A DNA stretch of 64,000 nt from Golubevia sp. BC0850 (taxonomy: Eukaryota; Basidiomycota; Exobasidiomycetes; Golubeviales; Golubeviaceae): the NCBI GenBank assembly GCA_012976225.1, contig JAAVVG010000025.1:124001-188000 (forward strand). The letters are read 5' to 3'. The notes under the pieces were generated by a model. The model made no database searches. It had not been told where the DNA came from and saw only the letters and a list, made by a program, of their open reading frames with translations. Below are positions 44,583 to 56,209 of this stretch, one piece after another; positions within the stretch are counted from its first letter, which is position 1, and the number at the start of each line of letters is the position of its first letter. The position numbers and the translations under genes were made by a program.

Positions 44583-46029
44583 TTAGGCCTCTTCGAGAAC
44601 TGCCTGTTCCTCTTTCAATCCTTTCAAAAACACCATTGCACAAGTCAAAACTTCGTTGGAAAGCAGAGGGTCATCGTGACCAGCTCCTGGAGGAGCCATT
44701 TCGAGAATCTTTGGTTCGACTGCCCTTGAAGATGTTAGAAGTTGAGAAAGCCAAGTCCGTCCTTTGGAGGGAATCTATGTAGGGCAAAGGGAAAAAGATT
44801 CAAAAATTTAGCAAACGGAGGTCGGAGAGAGAGTAAGGGATCAGATAGAGAAAAGAAGTAGGAGTCGAGAATTTCGTTCGAAATGGGTCGAGTCTAGAAC
44901 CAAGTAGCAACAAACATTAGCACTCACGATACCGTCTTCGAGGGCCCAAACTACTGTCATCCTCAATTTACCCTGCTGCTTCTCCCAAGTCGATAAAGTC
45001 TCCTTCAAAAGAGACTCCATTCCCCTGTCTCCACCTCTTTCCCCTCCCGCTCTCCCCAAAGACAACAGAAAGTCTTCCGAGATACCCTTCACTCCTTCTT
45101 TCATGACGAATTCTCCCAAAAGCTTTTCTGCTCCAAGTTTCTGATGATCGATCTTCTTTCCGGTTGAAGGATGATATGAAACCTCTTCAAATGAGTCCAA
45201 AGCAAAGGAGTTCGCAGTACTTCGAGGGGTATAAGGTGGATGAAAAGTTGCTTTTGGATATTTCTTCTGAGATTGAAATTTGATTTTCAGATTCTTTGCT
45301 TCTTTCAATTCTGGGGGTAGACTTTGATTGGAAGTGAAACCGATTGAAGAAGCTACACCAACGGACATTCCACCTAATTTTTCTGCTAATCTTGCAAGGT
45401 CTGGTCCGTAACTTGAACCAAATCTCATGGCTGAGTTGATGACGAAGCTTGGTAGCAGGTATAAAGAGCTACCTGAGACGGAAGCGGACACCCATGGAGA
45501 GAGAGAAACTATTCTTGGAGAAGGGTGGAAGAGATGAGGATGTTCGAGTAGAAGATTGAAAGCGTAGTAGACTCCAGCGGAGTGTGTGAGAATTGAGATC
45601 GGGGTAGCGATTTGAAGATGAGATAGGACTGATACGGTTTGTAAAGTGGAAGTCTGAATGCGAGTGGAGATGGGACAGAGTCTGGTTCCTCCTGAACCTG
45701 GTCTATCGATGGCTATCCTAATGACACGAGAGAACATAAGGCAATTCAGTCTACTAGTAGAGCTTTGAAGAGATATCGGAAGATACTGATCATAGCAGGA
45801 CTCACAGTCTGACTTTCTCTTTCCTACAAATTCCGTCTAGTCCAACCCCAACCCATCGAGAGCAGCCACTAGGTAAACAGAATAGAACTATGTCTTGACT
45901 GCTCTCTTCACCGCAATCAGCGAAGGTGACTGGACTAGAAGTAGATGGACAGATAATCCTCTGCGAGAACCGCCGGTCGCAGAGGTGAGATACGACTTCT
46001 TTGGACAAAGGTGAATAGATCGAGCTCAT
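44583..46029 (-). CDS. alpha/beta-hydrolase fold protein
   Basis: Three exons: 46029-45806, 45717-44928 and 44774-44583, 401 residues. The product starts MSSIYSPLSKEVVSHLCDRR. Joined blocks give DIVLFCLPSGCSRWVGVGLD, KVRLIAIDRPGSGGT (strand with the IAIDRPG motif typical of the fold), then SILTHSAGVYYAFNLLLEHP (nucleophile elbow H-S-A-G; the first Gly of GxSxG is Thr-His here), PRIVSLSPWVSAS, VVWALEDGIIPSKGRTWLSQ (likely acid region) and EMAPPGAGHDDPLLSNEVLT (catalytic His in GAGH). Substrate unknown. The third exon lies antisense to an 87-codon plus-strand frame, which is rejected as a shadow. Splice phases are consistent. A short lid-like insertion with many Lys/Ser residues sits between the nucleophile and the acid. 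Confidence 0.85.
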
Positions 46030-46577
46030 GATCCAAACTTTATTTTGAGTAGAGGATTGAAAGAATAGTGAAAAGTGAGGGGAGGTCCAAGAAGTGGATT
46101 TTGATGATGGTCTTGATTTCAAGAAACGTTCACGAAAACGGAAAACCCGCTTACCCGCAGCGGGCGCAGCATGACCAGACGGATGGATGGGTCTTTGCTT
46201 GACACTCTTCAAACGCTTTCTCAAGATTAGAATGGGGAAGAAACCTCTAGAATTTGAGTCAAAACCCGAAGAAGAACTTCGACGGATCCAACTCAACCAT
46301 CACTCTAAAGAAGGAAAGTCTGAGAAAAGAATGTCTTTGTTGGATTGTCCTTTGAGATTTGTTTGTTTGTACAAGAGAAGACAAAAGGGGAAAGCTAGTA
46401 TACCAGATTAAAAAGCTACGATCGAGTAAAACTTAGTCGAGAGAGGCAGAAGGAGCAAAGTGTTCAAGAGATGAGAGTGAGAAAGAGAGAAAACGAACAT
46501 ACACGAAAGCAGGTGGAAGGAAAAGCAGAGTTCTTCGGAAACGGGAAGTAGAAAGAGAACGATGGGAGATGAATGTC
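46030..46577. other. intergenic, no gene seen
   Basis: Tandem minus-strand arrangement: the 3' end of the glucanase and the promoter of the hydrolase. No other feature. Confidence 0.4.
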
Positions 46578-49408
46578 TTAAAGTCTATCGGCAGCTTGAG
46601 TTGGAGCTGGACCTGCGACTCCTCTTTTCTTTTGAGCTTGAGCCCCATTACAAGGCCAACCTGTGGGAGTCCAATCTTCAACTGCGTAAACGTCTGGAGG
46701 ATAAGTACAACCTTGAACTTCCACGTACCAAGGTTGCAAGTCGTTTGGATTGTAAGTAGCTATAGGAGTTGAAGTGGTGACGATGGAACCCGAAGGAGCA
46801 AAAGTTGGTAGCTGGATTGCACTTCCGGTCTTTGTCCAAACAGGTAAAGAAGCAGAATTGACCTCGGTACTTCTCATCGTAGCTGGAGGCCAAGGATGTT
46901 GACTTTTGTCAACAGTCGAATAAAGATCAGCTCCACCTGTCATCCAATCTTGGAAAGATCCATCCCAGTTTCCATTCAAAGGAGATCCATTTACAGCACA
47001 AGCAGCACTTGAAGTTCCAGCATTTCTACTGACTCCGTAAGGATCAGTAGGCATCCATCCTTCTTGTAAACCTAATTTATAATTCCACATTGGGGTTAAA
47101 CTTTTCCCATTTCTTAACGAATCTCCAGTTCTCCAAGTCCAGAAAAAGAAATTTTGAAGGGCATCGATTTGAACTTGCATAAATTGATTGAAGTTGTCTT
47201 TTCTATCTTGACTCCACGAAGACCAATCATCCCAGGTTGCGCATGAACCGAAACCAGAACCGGTCTGTTCGGAGTGAGTTCCTTCGAATCTTTGACCTTC
47301 TCCTACGTTGTTCAGGAAAAGTCCACAATCGTTGATCGCAAGACTGAATTCTCCAGCCACTGTGACTCCCATTTGACTAAGAGCAGTGTCTGCAGTTCCA
47401 CTGTACCACATGCAAGGTCGAGGCAGTAGAGTATCCCAATCCGTCGTGTAGTCTCCGTTGAAAGCCATGTAAGGGTGGAAGTCCCACTAGAGATAGATAA
47501 AACAGAAGAAAGAGGTGAGTCAGTCGAATGTCTGGGCAGGAGAAGGGGAAAAGGGGAGGCTCGATCTTGTCGACATCGCCGCGGCACTCACAGCAACTCT
47601 ATCCGTTCCTGCCAAGAAGCCATTCCAAGGATCAAGTCCTAAGAATCCATCATGGAGAACAATGTAAGGTCCGTTTCCCTTTCCATATCCAGTAACGTTT
47701 CGAATCGTCTCGTAAGCCTCGGCAGTCCAGCTCATAGCTGTTTCGAGTCCAATCTCTGAACCAGTGATTCGAAGCTCGTTGACGATACTGAACATCGGAA
47801 CCACTGGTGCGATATCAGGTCTTGAGATGAATTCTGTAATGATTCGAAGGTAGTTGAGAGAACGTTGACCATTCACAAGACCCAGCTTTCCCTGAAGCCA
47901 ACCTATCGATCCTGGACCCCCTTTTCCTGAGTGGTTGTAGCTGGAAGAAAGCAACAAGACGAGGGTTTGATCAGAGTCTGCTCTGTCGCCTCACATCGTT
48001 ACCCCTCTGTGCTGTTCTGAAAATCACTTCCCCGTCGACTCACCCGTTTTGACTTCCAGGAACTGTCGAACCAAAGGAGATCAAGAAGCGAGACGGTCTC
48101 AATAGCGTTTCGTAGATTGCTTCTCAATCGAATCCCTCGCCAGCTCAGGATCGCTTAGCAACAATCTGATAGAAGTACTCACCAGCGTGTAAGTCCAAGT
48201 TGATTCTCAACCCATACTTCCGAGCCCAAGTGATGGCTTTCAAGACGTACTCCCATGAGACGTGCTCTAAGAATGGCTCTGAATCCATCGTCTCGACAGC
48301 CCAGAATCCAATTGGGAGTCTAATCCAGTTTAAACCAGCAGCTGCGATCTCAGCGAAATCTTGTTCGGTGATGAAGCTGGAACGATCAGTAGCAAAGCGA
48401 GAGAGATAGATGAGCGCGTCAGTCGAAAAGGATCCAATAGAATGCTTCTCCGATCAAAAATAAGAAGCCAGAAGTCAAGGGAAGAGAAGCCAAAACTCCT
48501 TAGAAGACTTACGTGTCGTAATGTTCTCTCATCTTACTCTCCAACAAAGCTTGACCACCTTCAGCAATGTACTGTTGACAAAGAGAGTACTCATCGATTA
48601 CTGGAGTACTTGAATTCTCGTATGGTTCGTATAGAGATGGGACGATGAAGGGCTCTGTCAGTAGCCAACCTCCGACGTTGCTGTTTCAGGGGAAGAGAGT
48701 CGTCAGCACTTCAAGTCAAGAATCAAAAGAGCGGCAACACGAAAACATAGAAGCACCTGCTACTTACACTCCTAAAATTCTATCAGTGGCATAGTTAAAC
48801 TCTTCTTCTAGAGGGGGAGTATAACTCTGAGCCTTGGCTTTGAAACTATTAGGATCTTCATCCCAACTTCCACCGAAACTGTTTCTATAAATGAAACTTT
48901 GACCATTCTCCATAGTTACACTACTTCCATCAATTCCAGTTTTGAAAGCTCTAATCGGTTCATTGTCATCTTCATTCGTGACCAATCCATCACCATTCGT
49001 GTCCTTCATAGCATCACCACTTCCATCTACACCATCAGAGTCATTTCTATGGTTGTAAAAGTAGACTCCAGCTCCAACACCTCCTCCGATCAGAGCTAAG
49101 GCAATCAGAACACCAATGATAGTCCATTTCCTCTTGTGAGACTTTTTGGAGGTTGGATAAGTATAAATGCCATTGTCTCCGTAGTACTTTGAAGAGGTGT
49201 CTCCGAGAGCGATTCTAGATGAATCCGATTCATTTAAAGCTACTGCTGATCCATTTTTTGATGAATCGTATAGGTCGGATTTGGAGGTGAAACCGGAGTT
49301 GTAGGAGTCTCGAAACCGTTCCGCTCCTTGGAAATGACCTGTTGTTTGAAGTGGTACGTATTGTGGATCTGATGAATAGTCTTGGTAGAAATGTGGCTGT
49401 CTAGACAT
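46578..49408 (-). CDS. membrane-anchored GH5 exo-beta-1,3-glucanase (glucan 1,3-beta-glucosidase)
   Basis: Six exons: 49408-48768, 48680-48513, 48376-48183, a 19-base microexon 48062-48044, 47940-47592 and 47486-46578, 759 residues. A cytoplasmic tail of about 94 residues precedes one membrane helix (about residues 95-118, KWTIIGVLIALALIGGGVGA), giving a type II, ExgD-like layout. The catalytic domain follows: NVGGWLLTEPFIVPSLYEPY, EIAAAGLNWIRLPIGFWAVE, GLRINLDLHAVPGSQNGYNH, then acid/base Glu396 in FSIVNELRI and nucleophile Glu503 in VTVAGEFSLAINDCG. The enzyme trims or remodels cell-wall beta-1,3-glucan. A short extracellular stalk contains DTNGDGLVTNED (residues 136-147), which resembles an EF-hand/dockerin calcium loop. 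A Pro/Thr-rich tail ends the protein. All five splices keep phase. Confidence 0.93.
48044..48062 (-). other. 19-base microexon of the GH5 glucanase
   Basis: TTCCTGGAAGTCAAAACGG is flanked by 'ttcgacag' and 'gtgagtcg' on the minus strand. It completes LDLHAVPGSQNGYNHSG, a conserved active-site stretch of GH5 exo-glucanases, and is required for phase between the neighbouring exons. Confidence 0.88.
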
Positions 49409-49968
49409 TGATTGAAGAGATAGAAGTTGAAGAAGGGATAGGGGTAGGGGTAGGACTGAAAAAAGGGGCCAAGGCCGAAGGAGTGTCGTAGAAAGATATC
49501 AGATAGAATCAAACTGAAAGAAAGAAAGAAAAGAAGAAAGATAGATGTGGTGGAGAAGAGAAAAGAGGAAGATAGGAAAGAGAGAAAGAAAGAGAGATCA
49601 AACGATCAATTCAAGAAGTCAAGAAGAGAACGGACTGAAGGAACGAACCAAGACCGCCAAGGGCTGGGTCATCGACATACTCTACGCGCCGCGTCTACGG
49701 AAATGCTATGCTCAATTGCTCAGAGTTGTCATTCTCCGAAAGGATTTAGACGAAAGATTTCCATCAGTTCTGAAGTTTTGTATGGGTTTTTGTAAGGACT
49801 GATCGGGTTTGACTGGTATAGTGGATCGTCGGAAACTCTTCTTCTCTTTCCTAACCACCGCCGCTCAGTCACTTCATGAGTTTTGAAAAAATCTATGCTA
49901 TTCCAAGAGAATCTAAGGGAAATACAGTCTAGATGAAAACCAAAGTAGAGGTAAGCAGATGATCTCCT
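49409..49968. other. intergenic, no gene seen
   Basis: Upstream of the glucanase, with an AG-rich leader at about 49430-49600, and the 3' flank of the hydrolase ending at 49969. Confidence 0.4.
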
Positions 49969-52112
49969 TTACCAACCCCCCTTTCCAACGATGTCATCAG
50001 ATTCTTTGAAACTGCGCTCTAAGATCTTGTTGATCTTATCCGGGTACCTGAAGAATGTAACAAACAAGAAGGTCATCAGTTGAAAGAATCAAAAATGATA
50101 GAAGAACAACAGACCAAGACCTCGAGACTTACTGAATTCCTATGGCATGACCAGCTCCAGTGACAGGACAGAATTCAGCTCTAGGCATTTGAGCTGATAG
50201 ATGCTTAGAATTTCCAGGGTTCACTAGGTTGTCATCTGAGGGAGATGAAAAGGGGAATGAGATGTCAGTGATCCTTCTCGCTGTTCTAGGCAGAATAAAC
50301 CCAAGACTCGGAGAGGACTCAACTCACCATCTCCAGTAACGATCAAGATTCTTGGGACCTTCTCATTGATTCCCTTCAATTGTGCGTTTGAAACTCTATG
50401 AGTGATGACTGCACCGATCTGAGATAGAGCTCCGTGAAGAGTTTGACGTCTGGTGAAAGTGAATCTGAATTTGAACATCTAGAAGCCGAGTGTGAAGGAT
50501 GTAATAGATTGAAAGAAAGGGTTGGAAGGAAAGAAGACCGGCCTCAAATTAGAAGGTTTGAGTAAGGAAAGAGGGTAATCGCACAACAGGATCGTCCTAA
50601 CAGACACAATCTTTCCCGCATCTTCGCCAGTTCATCTTTCTAAGATAAGATAGAGGATAGAGATGAATCTAGTTCAAGAGATTCTTGTACTCACCTCCAA
50701 CATGACATCCTCATTAGTCTTTCCTTCCTGACCTTTCTTTTCACATTTCTCCTTCAACCAGTATTCAGGGAAGAGTAATCCACAGACTCTTCTAACCCTA
50801 TAATCATCTGAATCCATATTCAAAACCCTTCCTCCAATAATTCGGAACAGAGTTGTGATACCAACGACCTGCAGCGAGAGTACCAGGGGGGGGGAAGAAA
50901 GAAAGATCGAAGAGAGAATGTCAAAGTGTGAGCTGCCACCTTCTTCAAGAACTCGGAAAAACTCCTACCTAGCTCTCTTCATCAATTTCATTGGACCCTT
51001 TGACATCAAAGAAAAAAGAAACATCAATACTAACCGGCGGCAATCCAACGACCAAACTTTTCTCCCCCCTACCCTGTCCACTAGTAGTACTAATCAAATT
51101 CAAACTTCTAATCCTCTCAGGATATAATTTTGCCATTTCTAAAGAGATCATTCCACCCATTGAAACTCCTACTAAATTCAAACTTCTGCTTTCATTCCAA
51201 TCTGATCCGAGTTGAGAAAGTAAATCATAGACGTCTTTGGCCATTTCTGAAGTAGAGTATAAGCCTGATGGAGTATCTGAATTACCATATCCTCGGTTAT
51301 CTAGGACTAGGAGAGAGTTTTGTGGGTCTTGGGAAAGGTGTTCTACCTGGGAAGAAGAGAAAAGGGGGGGGGTTAGTTTCGGCCCGGGGGGGGAGGGGGA
51401 GGAGAGGAGAACTTACTTGGGGTAGCCAGCTAATGGTTAGATGATGGTGGTTTGAGATGAGAAGAAAGAGAACAATGAAGGGTTTAGAAGCTTGAAGATG
51501 GAGGGTTGCCTCTAAACTCTTGAGTCGGACAGCTGAAGCTCAATCCCTCTGGAGGTTCCGTAACTATGAACGAGACACACAGGTTGCGAGAGATCTCTAA
51601 TGGTCCGTCTTGAAACACTACATAGGTGTTCCTATCGTCACTTGCTCTTGGCCAGTAGTCACTCCATTCCAACGCTCAGCACTCCCTTCACCCTTGCCCT
51701 CTTTGGCTATAACCTCAAAATCACAACCAATCAAATAAAACACCACTCACCCAGCACAGCTGTTATTCAAACCCATCAAAAAGATGACTTTCCTGGGACC
51801 ATTTCCATGAATCTCATAATAGAGACCGAACCCTTTATCATCAGTATCTCCACCTGCTTCCTTCCTCAACCTTTCCTTTAAAGTTGTAGCACCTTTCTTT
51901 CTAGCATCTGGACTTGGATCTTTATTCTTTCCAGGAGCTACTCTATCTTTAGCTACAGTCGCTATACCTTTTGTGAATTGAGTTTTAGGATTGAAAGCAG
52001 ATGGATAATAACCGAATGGAGAAGATGTTTGAGTTTCTCTTTGAGATTTCATGAAGGATTCAGTGGCTCCTGTGAAGGCTCCTCCTAATGGAATCAAAAT
52101 TTCTTCAGCCAT
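49969..52112 (-). CDS. alpha/beta-hydrolase fold protein (lipase/esterase-like)
   Basis: About seven exons. The first is 52112-51751 (MAEEILIPLGGAFTGATESF ... GLYYEIHGNGPRKVIFLMGL NNSCAG); a 13-base microexon 51429-51417 follows; the third starts at 51346 (VEHLSQDPQNSLLVLDNRGY). Later exons encode LNLVGVSMGGMISLEMAKLY (nucleophile Ser in GVSMGG), VVGITTLFRIIGGRVLNMDS, MFKFRFTFTRRQTLHGALSQ and ILIVTGDDDNLVNPGNSKHL (acid Asp). The last pieces are CPVTGAGHAIGIQ (His) and YPDKINKILERSFKESDDIV, stopping at 49971-49969. The complete triad and junction phases support a working hydrolase; the substrate is unknown. The first about 75 residues before the fold (KSQRETQTSSPFGYYPSAFN) are an unusual extension. 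Confidence 0.87.
51417..51429 (-). other. 13-base microexon of the hydrolase gene
   Basis: CTGGCTACCCCAA lies between 'aaccattag' and 'gtaagttctc' on the minus strand. It supplies W-L-P-Q between NNSCAG and VEHLSQ, the point where the fold has 'G....W.....L', and is needed for phase. Confidence 0.8.
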
Positions 52113-52667
52113 GTTTGGATATCGGATCGTGCTGTGTTGGGATGGGAGTCCAAGGTAGAAAGCGAAATACAGAGCGATTTGAACTTTCCAAACACCACGG
52201 CAACAGCACCCGCGAGCACCGAAATGTGAAAGTCTGTTTCGTCAACTTTTTGAGCCTCTATTGGCTTTTTCTTCCACTCAAACTTGGGTCACTTTCTCTC
52301 CCTGGTAAGAGCAAAGCATCAGAATATCAATGTTTAACCTTTGCTGAATTGCTTGATCCGAATCTGGCAACGTTGTAGAGTGAAGCTCCTTCCTCTAGCC
52401 CTATGGCTCTCTATCCTCCTCGCCGCCCCCTCCCCTCTTCCTTCCTCCTGTTCAGTACCTAAGGGAGTTCTACTCGATTTTCTTTCTCATTATCATGACT
52501 GACTTGGCCAAGGTAATCGCTCTCGTACACGGTAGACTGCTTCTATCGGAATTACCACTTCCAAAACACCGGTTGTCCTCGGTATATTTGTAGGCAGTCA
52601 TCCGGAACGACTGCTACTACTTAACTACTCCATCTTTCCAACACCACTACTCACTATTCAATCCACA
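52113..52667. other. divergent intergenic region
   Basis: Between two divergent starts (hydrolase and aldehyde dehydrogenase). No gene; promoters are presumed. Confidence 0.4.
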
Positions 52668-55600
52668 ATGTCAGCTGAAATTGAAGCCTCTGGAATCAAG
52701 TTCGACGATGTCGAGTCTATCCCAACTGTAAGTGACACAACTTGAGCCTGCTCTTGGAGGTGGAGCTAACCAGCATACCTCATTTCTTCCCAACCAACCC
52801 CCGCACTTCTTCTCAGCTGGTAAGCAAGCTGAGAGCTACTTTCCTGTCTGGTAAAACTCGTAATTTGGAATATAGAAAGAATCAATTGAAGCAATTATGT
52901 TTCATGTTAAACGTAAGTAATTGAGAGAGACTTGATTTTGGGTGGGGATGATGCTTCTCCGTGTAATTGTCCGCAATTGTTGGTCCGTGTAATTGTCCGC
53001 AATTGTTGGAGGAGTGGGAATATCAGCAAGTGCTTTCAAGGCCTACAAATTCCTATACCTCAAAAGGTATTCTACTAATGTAGAGCAAAGATTTGTTATT
53101 GTCAATCCCACGAGGAATTCAAGCTATAGATGCCCTAGCTTTTCACTTGCCTTCCAAACATCTCATCTTCTTTTCTTATCTCCACCTCTCATACCATGTT
53201 GAACGCCCCTTTAGGACAATGCCGATTTGATTGCTAAGACTATCGAAAAGGATCTAGGACGTCATAGATTCGAGTCCATCTTCGCAGAAGTCATGGGAAC
53301 TACTACTGAGATTATCGAAGCTATTGATCATTTGGACAAGTGGGCTAAGGAAGAAAGACCATGGAGTGGTTTGGCTTGGGCTATGCATGGAACGTGAGTC
53401 AGTCAGTCAAATGTCAAAGAGGGCAAAGAGAAAAAAGAATGGAGAAGGAGAGGAAGAAATATGGGAGGAGGGAGTTCCGAATTGGGAAATGATGGCTGTT
53501 CTCTTGAAGGAGGGACCCGCGTTCCCTCAATCAACAGGTTCTGAACAGTTTCATTGTACTCGCTATTTGAAAGATTTAATAGGAGGAATGAGGTGGTTGA
53601 GGCGCAATCGCTATTCAATGAAGACGACCAGGATTCTTAAGGTCTCCTCTTCAAATCCTCCGTTTTCAAACCCATGTATCAAAAAATATTATAGAAGCTC
53701 ATGAACAACTACATTGTTCCTCTGGAAACCAATTCACACCAGCTCGTCCAAAAATGCTCGACTGACCTCTCTACCTTCTCTGCAACTTCAATCCTCTAGC
53801 TTCATCAAGAAGGACCCCAAAGGAACTGTTCTCGTTTTAGGAGCTTGGAACTATCGTGAGTGTCTTCCTGGTCTTGGTTGAATCATTCAGAACGCACTTT
53901 CTCGATCCTCCCTGTGATAAATTTTCGAGATTCTGGCCACCAAAATTAACCCTCTTTCCACCTTCCCCCCTCTCTCCCTTCCTTTAACAACAGCTATCTC
54001 TGTTCAAGTCGGACCAATGATTGCTGCCATTGCTGCCGGAAACACTGTTGTAATGAAGGTAGGTCATCTCTCGACTTCATTTCCTCCCTCTTCCAATCTC
54101 TTCTCTCTCTTTCTCTTGCTCCCTCTAATTCAAACCTTCCCTCCCTGTCTTTGCTCTTCTTAGCCTTCTGAAATCTCTCCACACACCGCCAAGTTAATTC
54201 AAGAACTCTTCGTCAAGTACATGGATGCTGACTCTTACGCCATTGTAAATGGAGGAATCCCACAAGCCACTGCTCTTCTAGATCAACGTTTCGAACACAT
54301 CTTCTACACTGGAAATGGTGCTGTTGGTAGAATCGTAGCTGAGAAAGCTGCTAAATGGCTTTGTCCTACCACTTTGGAATTGGGTGGAAAGAGTCCTGTC
54401 TATGTTGATGATAGCGCTGATCTCAAGATTGCTGCTCATAGGTGAGTGATTTCTACGGGTACAAATCTCAGCTCATGTCAGCTAGAGACGGTAGAGTCGG
54501 AACGATCTGAGCTGAGCTTCGACAGCAGAGGGAGCTGACCACTGTTGTCTTCGCCCGATTCTCTCCTCCTCTAGAATCCTGTGGGGAAAGGCTGTCAACA
54601 CTGCTCAAACCTGTATTGCTCCAGATTATATCATCTGCTCCCGCAAGATCCAAGACAAGCTAGTCGCTGAATTCAAGAAAGCCGCTGCTGAGTTCTGGCC
54701 TCAAGGAATCGCAAGCTCCAAAGATTACTCCAAGATTGTCAACAAAGGTCACTGGAACAGATTGACTAACATGTTGGATGGAAGTCAGGGTAAAGTCGTC
54801 ATGGGAGGTAGTAAAGAAGGAGTTGAAGATACAAAATACATGCCAATCACTATCTTGAAGGATATCAAGGAGGGTGATAGTGTCATGTCTGGAGGTGAGT
54901 TTCAAAGAAGGCGAAGTCATCATTACGAAAGTTTGGAGCTGAACTTTGAAACCTCCTCTTTTCACTCTCTCGTCGACAGAAATCTTCGGACCAATTCTTC
55001 CAATTATGCCAATCGATTCCATCAAGGGAGCAGTCGACTACATCAACTCTAAGGACCAACCTCTAGCTCTTTACATGTTCTCTTCAAACCAAAAGAACAC
55101 CGATTACATGTTCGACAACACTAGATCAGGTGCTTGTCTTCAAGGAGACGTTTTACTTCATTTCGCTGTCGGAAACCTACCTTTCGGAGGAACTGGTCCT
55201 GGTGAGTGTTTCTTGTTCTGACAGATAAATCTAACTACTTCAGCTTTCTTCGAACGCTTCGATTTCTTGATTTCTTTGCTCTTATCGAGCTCGAACTATC
55301 TCTCCTAAATTATCGAAAGCTAACTTCAGTTCCCCGCTCCTCTCTTTTCCCCTTTCCTCACTTCCTCATTGCTTCTATCCTTTCTTTCGCGTATCTCTAG
55401 CTGGGTACGGTTCTTATCACGGAAAGTATGGATTTGATACTTTCTCCCACCAACGTTCAGGAATGAACGCTCCATCTTCTGGAATCATGGGTAAAGTCAT
55501 CGAAATGGCAATGGCTCCAAGATATCCACCATACACTGATGCTAACTTGGCCAAGTTCAAACAATTGGTCGGTAAATCTCCAAATTTCAAGAGACCAAAG

Positions 55601-55810
55601 AACCCTCACTCTGCTGTCGCCACCAAGAGCGTGAGTACCACTTGAGAACTGTCTTCCTCCCCTTCCCTGTCCTCGGAGTCGCTTCTGATTTCTTCTTCTT
55701 TCTTCTAACAATAACAGTCTTCTCCAATTCTTCGTCGTCTAACCACCATCATAGCGCTTGTAGCTATCATTCTAGGAGCTCGTTCTCGTGGTTACATCAC
55801 TGCATTTTAA
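52668..55810 (+). CDS. HFD1: tail-anchored class 3 fatty aldehyde dehydrogenase (Hfd1-like)
   Basis: Ten exons: 52668-52727, 52817-52912, 53215-53393, 53800-53855, 53994-54058, 54164-54441, 54575-54894, 54980-55201, 55401-55630 and 55718-55810, 532 residues. Landmarks are KDPKGTVLVLGAWNYPISVQ, AIAAGNTVVMKPSEISPHTA, FYTGNGAVGRIVAEKAAKWL, LELGGKSPVYVD (general base Glu224), NTAQTCIAPDYIICSRKIQD (nucleophile Cys258), EIFGPILPIMPID and VGNLPFGGTGPAGYGSYHGK. The final exon encodes a hydrophobic tail (RRLTTIIALVAIILGARSRG), as in Hfd1/ALDH3A2 enzymes held on the ER or mitochondrial outer membrane. They oxidise long-chain aldehydes, including hexadecenal from sphingolipid breakdown. All phases agree. 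Introns 2 and 3 are unusually long (302 and 406 bases), and intron 2 carries a 26-base tandem duplication. Confidence 0.93.
52958..53009. repeat. 26-base tandem duplication in an HFD1 intron
   Basis: The unit starting tccgtgtaattgtccgcaat occurs twice, at 52958-52983 and 52984-53009, with no differences. The unit itself holds the near-palindrome attgtccgcaat. Confidence 0.95.
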
Positions 55811-56209
55811 GTGGTGTTCAGATTGGCGTTCTCTCTAGAGAATGCGCTCAATAGTTGGATTCTCCGTACAACACAATCGATTTGTTTCAGTTGGATTTCT
55901 GTCTCGTGGTTTAAAGTCTTTCATTCTCTTTCCTTATAAAATTCAAATCTCTCTCACCTCTGCTCTTGCCTCATCTTAGTAAATACTCTGCTCTTCTTCA
56001 ATGTTCGCTTTTTTCTGTCCTGCTGGCTTTTGTGTCTGGCATTCAAGCGGTCCGCTCTCTCTCTTCAACTTGGGTTCTTCAGAGCGAAGCCAAGTTTTTT
56101 GATTCCGAAAGAGCTTTTACAAAGACCTCGAGAGTCGTTTTCTTCTCCTTTGTCCCAAGTTCAGCAAATCAACATTAAGAAGTCATTACATATCCATCCG
56201 CCGCCACTG
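55811..56209. other. convergent 3' region
   Basis: Between the HFD1 stop and the C-terminal end of F-box copy 3. Short frames only. Confidence 0.4.

Noticed and set aside
44519-44782. 87-codon plus-strand frame downstream of SFM1
   Set aside because: Antisense to the last exon of the hydrolase gene, which carries the conserved GAGH motif and fits by splice phase.
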